NCBI GenBank assembly: GCA_047620505.1
Contig: JBLHKS010000003.1
Location: forward strand, 47,646 to 111,645
Origin: JBLHKS01 sp047620505
GTDB lineage: Bacteria > Verrucomicrobiota > Verrucomicrobiia > Verrucomicrobiales > DEV007
Length of the DNA stretch: 64,000 bases
Direction: 5' to 3'
Shown: positions 19,285 through 27,719 of the stretch, piece after piece
Layout: the number at the start of each line of letters is the position of its first letter
Numbering within the stretch: the stretch's first letter is position 1
Made by a program: the position numbers and the translations under genes
The notes under the pieces: model-generated
Database searches by the model: none
The model's input: only the letters and a program-made list of their open reading frames with translations
Told to the model about the DNA's origin: nothing

Positions 19285-19305
19285 CAATGGCAAACCTTGC
19301 CATTG
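19285..19305. promoter_or_regulatory. Inverted repeat, probable ParD operator
   Basis: Two perfect 9-bp arms, CAATGGCAA (19285-19293) and TTGCCATTG (19297-19305), are separated by ACC. The repeat lies 40 bp upstream of the antitoxin start, where ribbon-helix-helix antitoxins of ParDE operons bind to repress their own promoter. The right arm contains TTGCCA, a fair -35 box, but a -10 box at normal spacing is not clear. Confidence 0.6.
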
Positions 19306-19344
19306 GCTACCTTCGTGATAAACTGGACCCAAAGGAGAATTCAT

Positions 19345-19659
19345 ATGGGAAAACCTACATCTAACGTTAGTCTGACCCCTGAGCTCGTGGCCTTCGTTCA
19401 GGAGCAAGTGAGCACCGGGAACTTTGGAAGCAGCAGCGAGGTGCACAGAGCCGCCCTAGCTGCTCTGAAGAAATCTGAGGAGGAACGCCAGGCTAAGATC
19501 GATCGCCTGAGGGCAGAAATTCAGATCGGGATCGACGGCATCGACGCCGGGCGCTTCACTGAGATCAACACCGATGAGGAGCAGAGCGCTTTCATTGCGA
19601 AGTGCAGAGGTGAAGCCACGCGTCGAGTCAAATCCCGTGGTGTGAAGATCGCTCCATGA
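19345..19659 (+). CDS. ParD-family antitoxin (type II)
   Basis: 104 residues from ATG 19345, supported by the best Shine-Dalgarno in the window (AAAGGAG at 19331-19337, 7 bp spacing). The N-terminal half MGKPTSNVSLTPELVAFVQEQVSTG... with GSSSEVHRAALAALKKSEE is the ribbon-helix-helix ParD/CopG pattern. The C-terminal half (KIDRLRAEIQIGIDGIDAG) is the toxin-wrapping tail. It overlaps the toxin gene by 4 bp (ATGA). The region lacks the iterated palindrome and uses its own strong RBS, consistent with a mobile module. Confidence 0.85.
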   Translation: MGKPTSNVSLTPELVAFVQEQVSTGNFGSSSEVHRAALAALKKSEEERQAKIDRLRAEIQIGIDGIDAGRFTEINTDEEQSAFIAKCRGEATRRVKSRGVKIAP

Positions 19660-20000
19660 AGCGATCGAATACCTCTGAGTTCGAGAAAGACGTCATTTCT
19701 GCTCTGGAGTGGACACTGGAGAATTTCGGGAGCAGCGCCACGGATCGATACGCGAAGTTGATCGACATTGCCCTGAAGGGAATATCGATCGATCCCCTGC
19801 TTAGTGGTTCAAGTGTATTTCAAGACGTTCGGCTCTACCATCTGAGGCACTGCAGGAAGTCCGCTCCAGTGGCAGGGATCGTCGTCAAAAATCCGCGGCA
19901 TTTCGTGGCCTACCGAGTGAACGGTGACACGATCGAAATACTGCGCCTTCTTCATGAGAGCATGGACTTCATACTTCATCTTGGAGACGATCAAGACTGA
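19656..20000 (+). CDS. ParE/RelE-family toxin (type II)
   Basis: 114 residues. The layout matches ParE toxins: an N-terminal helix pair (SEFEKDVISALEWTLENFGSSATDRYAKLIDIALKGI), then beta strands with LYHLRHCRK and PRHFVAYRVNGDTIEILRLLHESMDF, the last being the typical C-terminal strand-helix signature. ParE toxins poison DNA gyrase, whereas RelE relatives cleave mRNA; the sequence favours ParE but does not settle it. Translationally coupled to the antitoxin by an ATGA overlap. Confidence 0.83.
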   Translation: MKRSNTSEFEKDVISALEWTLENFGSSATDRYAKLIDIALKGISIDPLLSGSSVFQDVRLYHLRHCRKSAPVAGIVVKNPRHFVAYRVNGDTIEILRLLHESMDFILHLGDDQD

Positions 20001-20053
20001 CTGACAAGTCCGCGACACATCGCCTCATTTCCTTTGCTCTTCAGCCGCGACGG

Positions 20054-20713
20054 CTAAGCCCCGGACTCCTCGCCCTCGGTCGGCTTCTTTTTCTTCTCGA
20101 ACCGATGTTCGGTGCCGTTGATGAGGCCCCGAATATTTGATCGGTGCCGCCAAGTCGCCAGAATCCAGATCACGATCATGAGAATCAGCACTGGCATCTG
20201 CTCAGACCATTTTCCGTCAATCAGGCGTTGAATCGTGTGCGTCGTGGGTAGGCTGATGGCGGCGGCGAGCGAACCGATGGAGACGATTCGCGTCGCAAAA
20301 TAGCAGCCGATCCAGAGAGCAACGGCGATCAGGCAGGTGATCGGATCCAAGGGCAGAATCGCGCCGGCTGACGTGGAAATTCCTTTGCCGCCTTTGAACT
20401 TGAGCCAGATGGGAAAAGTGTGGCCGAGGATTGTGGCGATGCAGGTCAGGACCGGGATCAGATTCGGGATGGCACCGGCGTCGCTCGCGAAAATCCGGGC
20501 GAGAAGCACAGGCAATAGACCTTTGACGATGTCGAGCGTTAAAACGGTGTAGCCGATTGGCTTTCCGAGGACGCGAAGCACGTTCGTCGCGCCGATGTTT
20601 CCGCTGCCGTGCTGGCGGATGTCGATGCCGTTCATCCGCCCGACGATCAGGCCAAACGGGATCGAGCCAACGAGGTAGCCGATGAGAATCCAGAGATAAG
20701 GTAAATGTTCCAT
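20054..20713 (-). CDS. plsY: Glycerol-3-phosphate acyltransferase PlsY
   Basis: 219 residues, a five-helix inner-membrane protein that acylates glycerol-3-phosphate from acyl-phosphate in the first step of phospholipid synthesis. Diagnostic motifs are all present: GSIPFGLIVGRM, GSGNIGATNVLRVLGK, GHTFPIWLKFKGGKGISTSAG. The C-terminus is a charged tail (RFEKKKKPTEGEESG). It is the last gene of the minus-strand run starting with comEC, 14 bp after polX. Confidence 0.93.
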   Translation of the reverse strand: MEHLPYLWILIGYLVGSIPFGLIVGRMNGIDIRQHGSGNIGATNVLRVLGKPIGYTVLTLDIVKGLLPVLLARIFASDAGAIPNLIPVLTCIATILGHTFPIWLKFKGGKGISTSAGAILPLDPITCLIAVALWIGCYFATRIVSIGSLAAAISLPTTHTIQRLIDGKWSEQMPVLILMIVIWILATWRHRSNIRGLINGTEHRFEKKKKPTEGEESGA

Positions 20714-20727
20714 CGCGAGAATCGGGA

Positions 20728-22461
20728 TTAGTTTTTCGACTCTAACACAGCTTCAATTTCGCCGAGCGGCAGGCAGTTGACGACGTCGTCGCGGGTGAGC
20801 CAGCCTTTGCGGGCGATGAGGATTCCGAAGTGTAGATATTGAAGGTCTGAGGTGCGGTGAGCATCGGGGTTGATCGAGCATTTCACGCCTTTTTCGGTCG
20901 CGAGTTTCCACCAGCGCCAGTCCATGTCGAGCCGCCAGGTGTTGCAGTTCAACTCGATGATTGTCGCGGTTTCCGCGCATGCGTCGATGATTTTCGGGAT
21001 GTTGACGGCGTAAGGTTCGCGCTGCAAAAGGAGGCGGCCAGTCAGGTGGCCTAACATTGTTACGTGCGGGTTTTCGACAGCGCTGAGGATGCGCGCGGTC
21101 ATCGTTTTTTCGTCCAGCTGCATCGCGTTGTGAACGCTGGCGACGACGTAGTCCAACTCGGAGAGCAGGTCATCGTCGAAGTCGAGCCCGCCGTCACGCA
21201 GGATGTCGACTTCCGATCCGGCGAAGATCCGGAAATCGCCGCCGAACTCCGCGTTAAGCTCGCGAATTTCCAGCAGCTGCTGGCGAAGGCGGTCTTCGTC
21301 GAGTCCGTTTGCCTGGAACGAGCTTTTACTGTGATCGGCGATTCCGAGGTACTGCAAACCTAGTTCCTGAGCCGCTTCGGCCATTTCCCTGAGCGAGTTT
21401 TTGCCGTCGCTCGCAGTCGTGTGGTTGTGAAAAGTGCCACGGAGGTTTTCGCGCTCGATCAGCTGCGGAAGTTTGCCCTCTTCGGCGGCCTGGATTTCGC
21501 CCGTATTTTCGCGCAACGCAGGCTCGACATAATCGAGGCCAAGCGCGCTGTAGAGGTCGGCTTCGTCGTTGATTTCCGGCGGCTTTGCATCGCTGCCTTC
21601 GGTCGGCGCGAGACGATATTCGTTCAGCGTAAAGCCGTGTTTCAGCGCTCGACCGCGGATCGCCACGTTGTGCTCTTTGCTGCCGGTGAAGTAGGCGAGA
21701 GCGAACGGATATTCTTCGTTTGAAACCGCCCGCAGATCGCACTGGACGCCGTTCGCGAGCCGGATCGAGGATTTCGTGGCCCCGTGAACCAGAGTTTCGG
21801 CAGTCCAGGATTCGCCAACGAAAAAGTCCATGATCTCCTGCGGTTTTTTCGTCGCGACGATGAAATCGAGATCGTGAACAGTTTCTTTTCCGCGTCGGAC
21901 GCTGCCAGCCGTTTCGGCGCGCGCGGTGGCCGGATGTGAGCGCAGACCTTCGAGAATCGTATCGACCTCAGCCGCGACATCGCCAAGTCTGAACCGCCCA
22001 GCGAAGCTCGCTCGATATTCGATTCCCTGGAGAATCTTCTCGACGCTCTTCGCCCCGAATCCCGCCAGTTTCGCGACTTGGCCGGATTCACAGACGCTCT
22101 TCAGGTCCTCAACGGTCGAGACTTCAAACTCGTCATAAAGCGCTTTGACCTTCTTCGGTCCGAGACCCGGAATGTCGAAAAGCTCGAAGATGCTCTCTGG
22201 AAATTCCTCTTTCAGATTCTCCCAGAACTCCATCTTCCCGGTCGCCGCCAGCTGGTGAAGTTTTTTCGCGAGCGCATCGCCGATGCCTTTGATCGGTTTG
22301 AGCTGATCATCGATCGCCAGCTGGACGAAATCGCCGCTGAAGGTCTCAACCGCGTCCGCGCCATTGCGGTAAGCTCGGACTTTGAACGGGTTCTCGCCCT
22401 TCAGCTCAAGGAGCTGGGCGATCTTGCGGAGAATCGAGACGATTTCGTCGGGAGTGGTCAT
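20728..22461 (-). CDS. polX: DNA polymerase/3'-5' exonuclease PolX
   Basis: 577 residues from ATG 22461; the 14-codon upstream extension (to 22503) is less likely. N-terminal helix-hairpin-helix region (IAQLLELKGENPFKVRAYRNGA, IPGLGPKKVKALYDEF), a family X polymerase palm with VRRGKETVHDLDFIVA, and a C-terminal PHP phosphoesterase domain with FHNHTTASDGKNSL, IADHSKS, GSEVDIL and NPDAHRTSDL. Bacterial PolX fills short gaps in base-excision repair and its PHP domain gives 3'-5' exonuclease activity. Normal length for the family (~570). Confidence 0.92.
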   Translation of the reverse strand: MTTPDEIVSILRKIAQLLELKGENPFKVRAYRNGADAVETFSGDFVQLAIDDQLKPIKGIGDALAKKLHQLAATGKMEFWENLKEEFPESIFELFDIPGLGPKKVKALYDEFEVSTVEDLKSVCESGQVAKLAGFGAKSVEKILQGIEYRASFAGRFRLGDVAAEVDTILEGLRSHPATARAETAGSVRRGKETVHDLDFIVATKKPQEIMDFFVGESWTAETLVHGATKSSIRLANGVQCDLRAVSNEEYPFALAYFTGSKEHNVAIRGRALKHGFTLNEYRLAPTEGSDAKPPEINDEADLYSALGLDYVEPALRENTGEIQAAEEGKLPQLIERENLRGTFHNHTTASDGKNSLREMAEAAQELGLQYLGIADHSKSSFQANGLDEDRLRQQLLEIRELNAEFGGDFRIFAGSEVDILRDGGLDFDDDLLSELDYVVASVHNAMQLDEKTMTARILSAVENPHVTMLGHLTGRLLLQREPYAVNIPKIIDACAETATIIELNCNTWRLDMDWRWWKLATEKGVKCSINPDAHRTSDLQYLHFGILIARKGWLTRDDVVNCLPLGEIEAVLESKN

Positions 22462-22536
22462 GTCAGGATTCGCGCACCGTAGAGAGTGCGTTGCGAAATC
22501 CAAGGCGTTTCTCGCGCCCGCGTTCCGAGTCTCGAA

Positions 22537-22965
22537 TCAACCCGCCGCTCCGACTTTCAGGACCGCCATCGCAACAGCGACTCCACCGAGGACGATGATC
22601 GCCAGCCAACCGACAGCGCCCTTAAAAATAATCCCTTTCTTCGCCAGAACGACGCTTACGCCGAAGATCAGCCAGATGATCATTTTCGTCAGCACCCACG
22701 GCTGAGACATTTTGTAGTCTTGACCTAGCTTGCTGGCGAAGACCAACCAAGCGATTCCAGCAATAAAAAGAACCAGCATTCCGATGCCGTGAAACATCAT
22801 CGGCAGCTTTTTCGAATCCCCCTGCTTCTGCATCACAAGAGCCGAAATCCCGATGATCATCATGAATGCACCGATGATGTGGATGATTTTCGCGATTGGC
22901 TGAGCTTCATTGTAGAATTTCAGCTTTTCGAGATCAGCGGCGGTTTCAGCGAGGAGAGTGAGCAT
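22537..22965 (-). CDS. Small four-helix membrane protein, unknown function
   Basis: 142 residues with about four hydrophobic segments (near 25-45, 58-77, 90-107 and 115-137) and an N-terminal amphipathic stretch AADLEKLKFYNEAQPIAKIIH. I do not recognise a named family, though similar short four-helix proteins are common in this phylum. It lies 22 bp downstream of the cytochrome/SHD1 gene and 75 bp before polX on the same strand, so it is likely part of the same message. No catalytic residues stand out. Confidence 0.7.
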   Translation of the reverse strand: MLTLLAETAADLEKLKFYNEAQPIAKIIHIIGAFMMIIGISALVMQKQGDSKKLPMMFHGIGMLVLFIAGIAWLVFASKLGQDYKMSQPWVLTKMIIWLIFGVSVVLAKKGIIFKGAVGWLAIIVLGGVAVAMAVLKVGAAG

Positions 22966-22987
22966 GGAATTTGGATGATGAATTGGT

Positions 22988-23578
22988 TTACTCGGACGGC
23001 TCCGCCTGAGCTTTGGCCTGCGCTTGACTTTCAGCGGTCAGACCGGCGAGTGGATACTTCACCTCGCTGCCGTTGGCCATCAAAAAAGTCACGTGCGTCG
23101 CGTCGACCGCCAGGCACTTCGCTTTAATCGTCTGACCCTTCGTGTTGACCCAGTCCATCTCCTTTAACTCCGCCAGCTTCATTTCTTTCGCCTTCTCGGC
23201 AGAAGCCTCTTCGTCTTCTTTCGTCATCACCGCCCCTTCGTCGAGCCACTTTTTAACGGTCGCGATCTCCGAATCCGTCAGGCGTTCGCCCTTCCCGCTT
23301 GGCGGCATCGTGTCGTCCAGCGTCGCGTCCGAAACCCAGTCCAAAAGCAGGCTCTCCTTCGAGTCGAATGGAATCATTCGAGCGTACTTTCCGATGTGAA
23401 ACTCCGCGATGTCCTCGAGGTGATCGAACTGGACGTTGCCCTTGTCTTTGCCCTCCTTCACGCTGTGGCAGTCGAAGCACTTTTTCTCAAAGATCGGCAG
23501 GACGTGTTCGACGTAGTTCACGGCAGCGGCGTTGCCGGCGAGGATCAACGTCAGGGAGGTCAGGAGAAGTATTTTCAT
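22988..23578 (-). CDS. Exported cytochrome c domain protein with SHD1-like C-terminus
   Basis: 196 residues from ATG 23578, giving signal peptide MKILLLTSLTLILAGNAAAV. A planctomycete-type cytochrome c domain follows with CFDCH at 34-38 and a distal methionine in DDTMPPSGK. The C-terminal ~50 residues (WVNTKGQTIKAKCLAVDATHV ... KYPLAGLT) match the SLA1-homology-1-like (SHD1) fold common in secreted PVC proteins. It probably binds one heme and acts in periplasmic electron transfer or as a sensor. It lies 65 bp downstream of comEC. Confidence 0.8.
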   Translation of the reverse strand: MKILLLTSLTLILAGNAAAVNYVEHVLPIFEKKCFDCHSVKEGKDKGNVQFDHLEDIAEFHIGKYARMIPFDSKESLLLDWVSDATLDDTMPPSGKGERLTDSEIATVKKWLDEGAVMTKEDEEASAEKAKEMKLAELKEMDWVNTKGQTIKAKCLAVDATHVTFLMANGSEVKYPLAGLTAESQAQAKAQAEPSE

Positions 23579-23643
23579 CGGTTCAGGAAATCGGTTCACG
23601 ATTTGACGGCATTTCCACGATCTTCGTTCTCGATTTCTTTCGA

Positions 23644-26070
23644 TCATTTACCAGCAGCTGCTGGCTTCACTATTTTAAACTCCTGGCCGTTCACGAAGCC
23701 TTCGAGCTTAAGCCGATCGCCTTGAATCTTCATCGTCACGGCCCCGCATTCGGCTTGATCGAAGAGCGCGATCCCAAGCGTTGACTCCAGCAGCTGCTGC
23801 CAGTCTTCTTCGATCGATTCGTTCGCGGAAAAGCGGTCATTCGTCGCGATGACCGCCTTAGGGTCAACCGCACGCAAGAATTTCGCCAAGCCAGAAAAGT
23901 CGGCCAAATGATGAGATTTCACCAGCACGTCCGCCCGCAAATCCTCAGGCGAAACATTTTCCAAGAGCCAATTTTCAGTGCGAAACCCGCTATCGCTCAT
24001 GTTGAGAATCCGGAAGCCATTCCATTCCAGCATCACCACGAGGCATTCATCGTCGCCAGCCGATTGGTCAGGAAAACTGGCCGGCGGGTAGAGAATCTTG
24101 ATCGCTGCTTCGGTGCCCAGCTCAATTCTCGCTCCAGCTGCCAATTGAAGCACCGAAACGTCACCCGCTGCCTTGAACTTTTCCAAGTTCTTAAATGATT
24201 TGGATGAACTCGGCAGCTGTGATTGCACCAGCTGATTTGGCCGAAATTCTTCAATCAAAGTCACCGCCGAACCGATGTGATCGACGTCGCCGTGGGACGC
24301 GATCAAGCCATCAAGCCGATCGATCCCGTTTTTTCGCAGCCAGGGCCGAATCACCCGTTTGTAGCTCGCTTCATGTCCTGAATCGATGAACCAGGTCCGA
24401 GTCTCTCCGCTCGCCTCATCCTTTAGATTAATCGCCTGCGGCCCACAGCTGCGGCCGAGATCGAAGACCACCACGCCAGGTTCATTCACTTCAGATTTGA
24501 AGCGCTCGCTCAGCGGCGTGACCTCGAAATGGCCGTTCGGCGTCTGGGCGAAAAACGTCGCCGCACCATAAATCCATGAAACGAGGTAGGAATTCACCCA
24601 GTTCAGCCAACGTCCGGTGAAACCGCCGACAATCGGGACGTTCCCAATCACCAGGCTGACCGTCGCGATACAAATCACGAACCACGCCAGCGGCACGAGC
24701 ACGCAATTCGCCAACACGGCGATGGGCGTCAGCAGCCCAAAATACCAGAGGACGAAACCTGTCGAACCAACCGAAGCCGCGAGCGATACCCAGAAGACGT
24801 CGCACACGCGCTTGCCGCCCTGAATCGCGAGCCGCTGGCCCTTTCCAATCAGCGAATTCGGAATGAACGGATCCGTATCGAGCCACCGCGCGGAAATTCG
24901 GCTTAGGAACGGAGTGAAGAGGCTGATGCAGGTCAGCACAGCGAACGAAAGCTGGAATCCGACCGAAAACAGCTGCCGAGTGTCGACCGCCAGAATCACC
25001 AGCGCAGCGAATCCGAGGCTGTTGAGCAGGCGCGATTTTTTCCGCAGACAGAACCCGGCGAGAAAGACCGAAGTCATGATCGCGGCGCGCACCGCTGACG
25101 GTCGCAGACCAGTGATAAAAGCGTAGGCCAGCACGCAAAGAATGATCACGAAAATCGCCCCGCGTCGTGGCACGAGAAACGCCCGCAACAGAAACCAGAT
25201 GACCGTTCCGAAAATCCCGACATGAAGCCCGCTGACCGCGAAGATGTGCAGCGCTCCGCTTAGCCGGAACGGCTCCTCGACCTCCGGATCCGCCTCGTCC
25301 CGAGCTCCAAGCGTCATCGCCTTCAGAATCTGCGCCTGCTCCGATCGCGGATCCAACCCTGCAGTGATTTTTCGACCTACGGCGTTTCTCGTACGAAAAG
25401 CCAGATCGAACATCCGATACCAGGCGTTCGTCCCGACGACTTCCAGCCGTAAACGGCTCAAAACCCGCATTTCCGCGACCACCCCTTCACTGTCCCTCGC
25501 GTAGGCGCTTCGAGAAAACTCACCCGGATTTCGGGAGAGCGGAAGCGGCTTTAAAACACCCTTGACCACGATTCGATCTCCTTGCCGAGCGAGAAATCCG
25601 GGCGTGAAAACATGAATCCGGTTTTCAGTTTCGATGCGACGACGGATCCCATCCGAAGTGGTCTCCACGGCGTCCAGTTTCACCGTCAGTCGCCACAAAT
25701 CGCCGCTTCTTGGCGGCCGCGGCGTTGCCACAACGGTCCCGAAAACCTCAGCAGCTGCTGAAGCAGAGTGAAGATCCTGGCCCTCCCAGATCGGCGTAAT
25801 TTCGTCCTCGATGTGCTCGCGCCACTCGTGAACTCCTGCGAATCCCGCCAGCACCGCTCCCAAAACGACTACCCGCCCGCGCTTCCAAAAAAATGCCAAA
25901 GCGATAATCGCCAGCGCCGAAGTGGCCCAGATCCAAGTCGAAATATCGCTGAAATGCGCCAACGAAACCCCGATAATCGCGAGCAGCCCGCCATAAAAAA
26001 GCGGATCCTTCCCAAGAAACTGCGGCAGCAAATGCCGGGGAGTCGCGGGAACAGAATCGGTGGAGATCAA
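23644..26070 (-). CDS. comEC: DNA internalization protein ComEC/Rec2
   Basis: 808 residues. N-terminal hydrophobic segments and an OB-like DUF4131 region are followed by the competence domain (LSGALHIFAVSGLHVGIFGTV, with RAAIMTSVFLAGFCLRK) and a C-terminal metallo-beta-lactamase domain with IDSGHEAS, the metal motif SHGDVDHIGS and VKSHHLADFSG. ComEC forms the inner-membrane channel through which single-stranded DNA enters during natural transformation. Full length for the family. The gene holds three perfect copies of the iterated palindrome (23652, 23788, 25749), which matters because ComEC makes natural transformation plausible in this organism. It is first in the minus-strand run 26070-20054. 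Confidence 0.92.
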   Translation of the reverse strand: MISTDSVPATPRHLLPQFLGKDPLFYGGLLAIIGVSLAHFSDISTWIWATSALAIIALAFFWKRGRVVVLGAVLAGFAGVHEWREHIEDEITPIWEGQDLHSASAAAEVFGTVVATPRPPRSGDLWRLTVKLDAVETTSDGIRRRIETENRIHVFTPGFLARQGDRIVVKGVLKPLPLSRNPGEFSRSAYARDSEGVVAEMRVLSRLRLEVVGTNAWYRMFDLAFRTRNAVGRKITAGLDPRSEQAQILKAMTLGARDEADPEVEEPFRLSGALHIFAVSGLHVGIFGTVIWFLLRAFLVPRRGAIFVIILCVLAYAFITGLRPSAVRAAIMTSVFLAGFCLRKKSRLLNSLGFAALVILAVDTRQLFSVGFQLSFAVLTCISLFTPFLSRISARWLDTDPFIPNSLIGKGQRLAIQGGKRVCDVFWVSLAASVGSTGFVLWYFGLLTPIAVLANCVLVPLAWFVICIATVSLVIGNVPIVGGFTGRWLNWVNSYLVSWIYGAATFFAQTPNGHFEVTPLSERFKSEVNEPGVVVFDLGRSCGPQAINLKDEASGETRTWFIDSGHEASYKRVIRPWLRKNGIDRLDGLIASHGDVDHIGSAVTLIEEFRPNQLVQSQLPSSSKSFKNLEKFKAAGDVSVLQLAAGARIELGTEAAIKILYPPASFPDQSAGDDECLVVMLEWNGFRILNMSDSGFRTENWLLENVSPEDLRADVLVKSHHLADFSGLAKFLRAVDPKAVIATNDRFSANESIEEDWQQLLESTLGIALFDQAECGAVTMKIQGDRLKLEGFVNGQEFKIVKPAAAGK

Positions 26071-26108
26071 AATCGGGCAAAAAAATGATGAACTTCAGCG
26101 TCTGCCGC

Positions 26109-26136
26109 TTGACGACCGGATGCAATCGCGGATATT
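26109..26136 (+). promoter_or_regulatory. Possible sigma-70 promoter for tRNA-Gly
   Basis: TTGACG (26109-26114) and GATATT (26131-26136) are spaced by 16 bp, 27 bp before the tRNA 5' end. The -35 matches five of six consensus bases and the -10 four of six. Confidence 0.4.
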
Positions 26137-26162
26137 CGGTGCCTACGAAGTTCAGCGTAGAT

Positions 26163-26236
26163 GCGGGTATAGCTTAGTGGTAAAGCACTAGCCTTCCAAG
26201 CTAGCTAGGAGAGTTCGATTCTCTCTACCCGCTCCA
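26163..26236 (+). tRNA. tRNA-Gly (UCC)
   Basis: A full cloverleaf can be drawn: acceptor GCGGGTA (26163-26169) pairs with TACCCGC (26226-26232); anticodon stem CTAGC/GCTAG surrounds loop CTTCCAA with anticodon TCC at 26195-26197; T arm GAGAG-TTCGATT-CTCTC. The discriminator base is T and the CCA end is encoded (26234-26236). UCC reads glycine GGA/GGG codons. The region immediately downstream (26.3-30 kb) holds accessory genes, but I found no second copy of the tRNA 3' end that would mark an integrated island. Confidence 0.95.
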
Positions 26237-26298
26237 CTTTTCGTTCTCAGGGAGTTACGTAAATTCCGCGAATGTGTGGTGTGAAGTAACTTCGGGAT

Positions 26299-27546
26299 TC
26301 AAGGCTGCATCCCTGCCATCGCCTCGGCGAACCCCTTACCAATCTGAGCCATGATCCTGGCGGAACCCAGATAGTGGTATTCGGCATTCGAGATGCTGTC
26401 CCTGAGAACCTCCAATTCTTCCGCGGTGAAGGTTTCCGCGTAGAGTTTTTCCACCGCCGTTTTCTGTTCCTCGCGACCCAGTTTTTTCTCTTCCCGTAGC
26501 CGTTTCTCTTCCGCCTTGATCGGTTTCTCGCGTAATTTCAACGCGCCGACTTCCTGATCCCAGTAGTTCTCTGTCAGGACGGCGGCAACATTGCCGTCGA
26601 ACTCAGGGAGCGTGGCGGGCGCGGCCATGGCGTCGCGGATATGCTGATGGACGCCTTTGTAGCGCTGCTGCTCAGGTCCATACAACTCAGTGGGACCGCC
26701 AACTCCGATGACGCCAATAACGAAGGGTAGTTCGGGTGCCGAGAGATCTTTGCGCACGTCGCGGATGAACTTCGTCATCAGGTCGGTGTAGAGGTCATAA
26801 CCGCCCGGCTGATCCCGAGTCGGATACGTGCCGCGATCGACCATGTCGTTCCAACCTTGGAACCAGACGAATCCGGCCAGTTCGTGACCCGCCTTTTGAT
26901 CGTAGTCCGGATAGACCCGCTTGATGTCGGCGAGCACCTTGTCCACATGCTCCATCATGAGGCGGTAGTAATGGCCCGTCGCCTCCGCCTTTGCGGCCTT
27001 GATCGCGGCCAAGTCCTTGCCTTGCTTTTTGAAGTTCTCCAGCTGCGTCACATTGAATTCGTAAGGCCCGGCGCTGGGCGGACGAAAATCGGTGTTGATG
27101 CTTTTGCCGCCCCAAGCGGTTTTGATGATCAGAATCGGCTCGTCCAAGAGCTTCTCCGCGTAGATCCCAAACGTGAATTCGGGGCCGATTTTCGGGCCGC
27201 GAGCCTCAGCGCCAAAGCCGACGGTTAGTTTTCCGGTTCGCTCCTCTTCGGAAGACCCGATCGACGAAATCCATACCTTTTCGCACACGTAGGGCTCGCC
27301 ATTGGCATCGCGCATCGCCTTCAGAATCGGCGCCGTCTTCGGATCGAGACGCATGGGGCCGAATGTGCTGACGTTGGCGTGTCCCTGCATGTTGGACTGG
27401 CCGGCGAGGATGAAGACTTTGAGCGGCTTCGAATCTTCAGCAGCTGCTGAGACGGAAAAGACGAGCGAGGCCATCAGAACGGCAACGCTGGCGATCAGAG
27501 ATTGGTATTTGGATTGGTATTTGGTGTTCATCATCGTGAAATTCAT
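26299..27546 (-). CDS. SASA-domain carbohydrate esterase (sialate O-acetylesterase-like), secreted
   Basis: 415 residues from ATG 27546; ATGs at 27534 and 27531 are equally possible starts and none has a clear RBS. Signal peptide ends near SVSAAAED. The catalytic block VFILAGQSNMQGHA holds the SGNH-type serine (S51), and AGFVWFQGWNDM and the distal YHYLGSARIMAQIG motif fit the SASA/DUF303 family, which removes acetyl groups from sugars or xylan. A charged insertion (KAEEKRLREEKKLGREEQK) lies near residue 350. The N-terminus contains a perfect tandem duplication of a 12-bp unit (27501-27524), giving KYQSKYQS. Confidence 0.83.
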   Translation of the reverse strand: MNFTMMNTKYQSKYQSLIASVAVLMASLVFSVSAAAEDSKPLKVFILAGQSNMQGHANVSTFGPMRLDPKTAPILKAMRDANGEPYVCEKVWISSIGSSEEERTGKLTVGFGAEARGPKIGPEFTFGIYAEKLLDEPILIIKTAWGGKSINTDFRPPSAGPYEFNVTQLENFKKQGKDLAAIKAAKAEATGHYYRLMMEHVDKVLADIKRVYPDYDQKAGHELAGFVWFQGWNDMVDRGTYPTRDQPGGYDLYTDLMTKFIRDVRKDLSAPELPFVIGVIGVGGPTELYGPEQQRYKGVHQHIRDAMAAPATLPEFDGNVAAVLTENYWDQEVGALKLREKPIKAEEKRLREEKKLGREEQKTAVEKLYAETFTAEELEVLRDSISNAEYHYLGSARIMAQIGKGFAEAMAGMQP

Positions 27547-27719
27547 GGGAGGGTGGTTTTGTCGAAAGGGCTACTGCCGAAGGCCAAAATCCCGCGTCTG
27601 ATCGTTGCTGCGCGCATTGCGATTGGCCCGATTCCCGCCCCCGGCGCCTTGGCCGCCGGCCTCGAGGCCGCTTTTTACCGGCTGATGAGCCAGGGTACGA
27701 ACTTGACGCTCTACTATTA

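Noticed and set aside
27547..27719. Plus-strand frame ending at 27723 (…PAPGALAAGLEAAFYRLMSQG) and a 14-bp palindrome followed by T residues (27657-27675)
   Set aside because: The frame runs antisense into the SASA gene and has no clear family; the palindrome with CTTTTT could be a terminator but no plus-strand transcript can be assigned to it.
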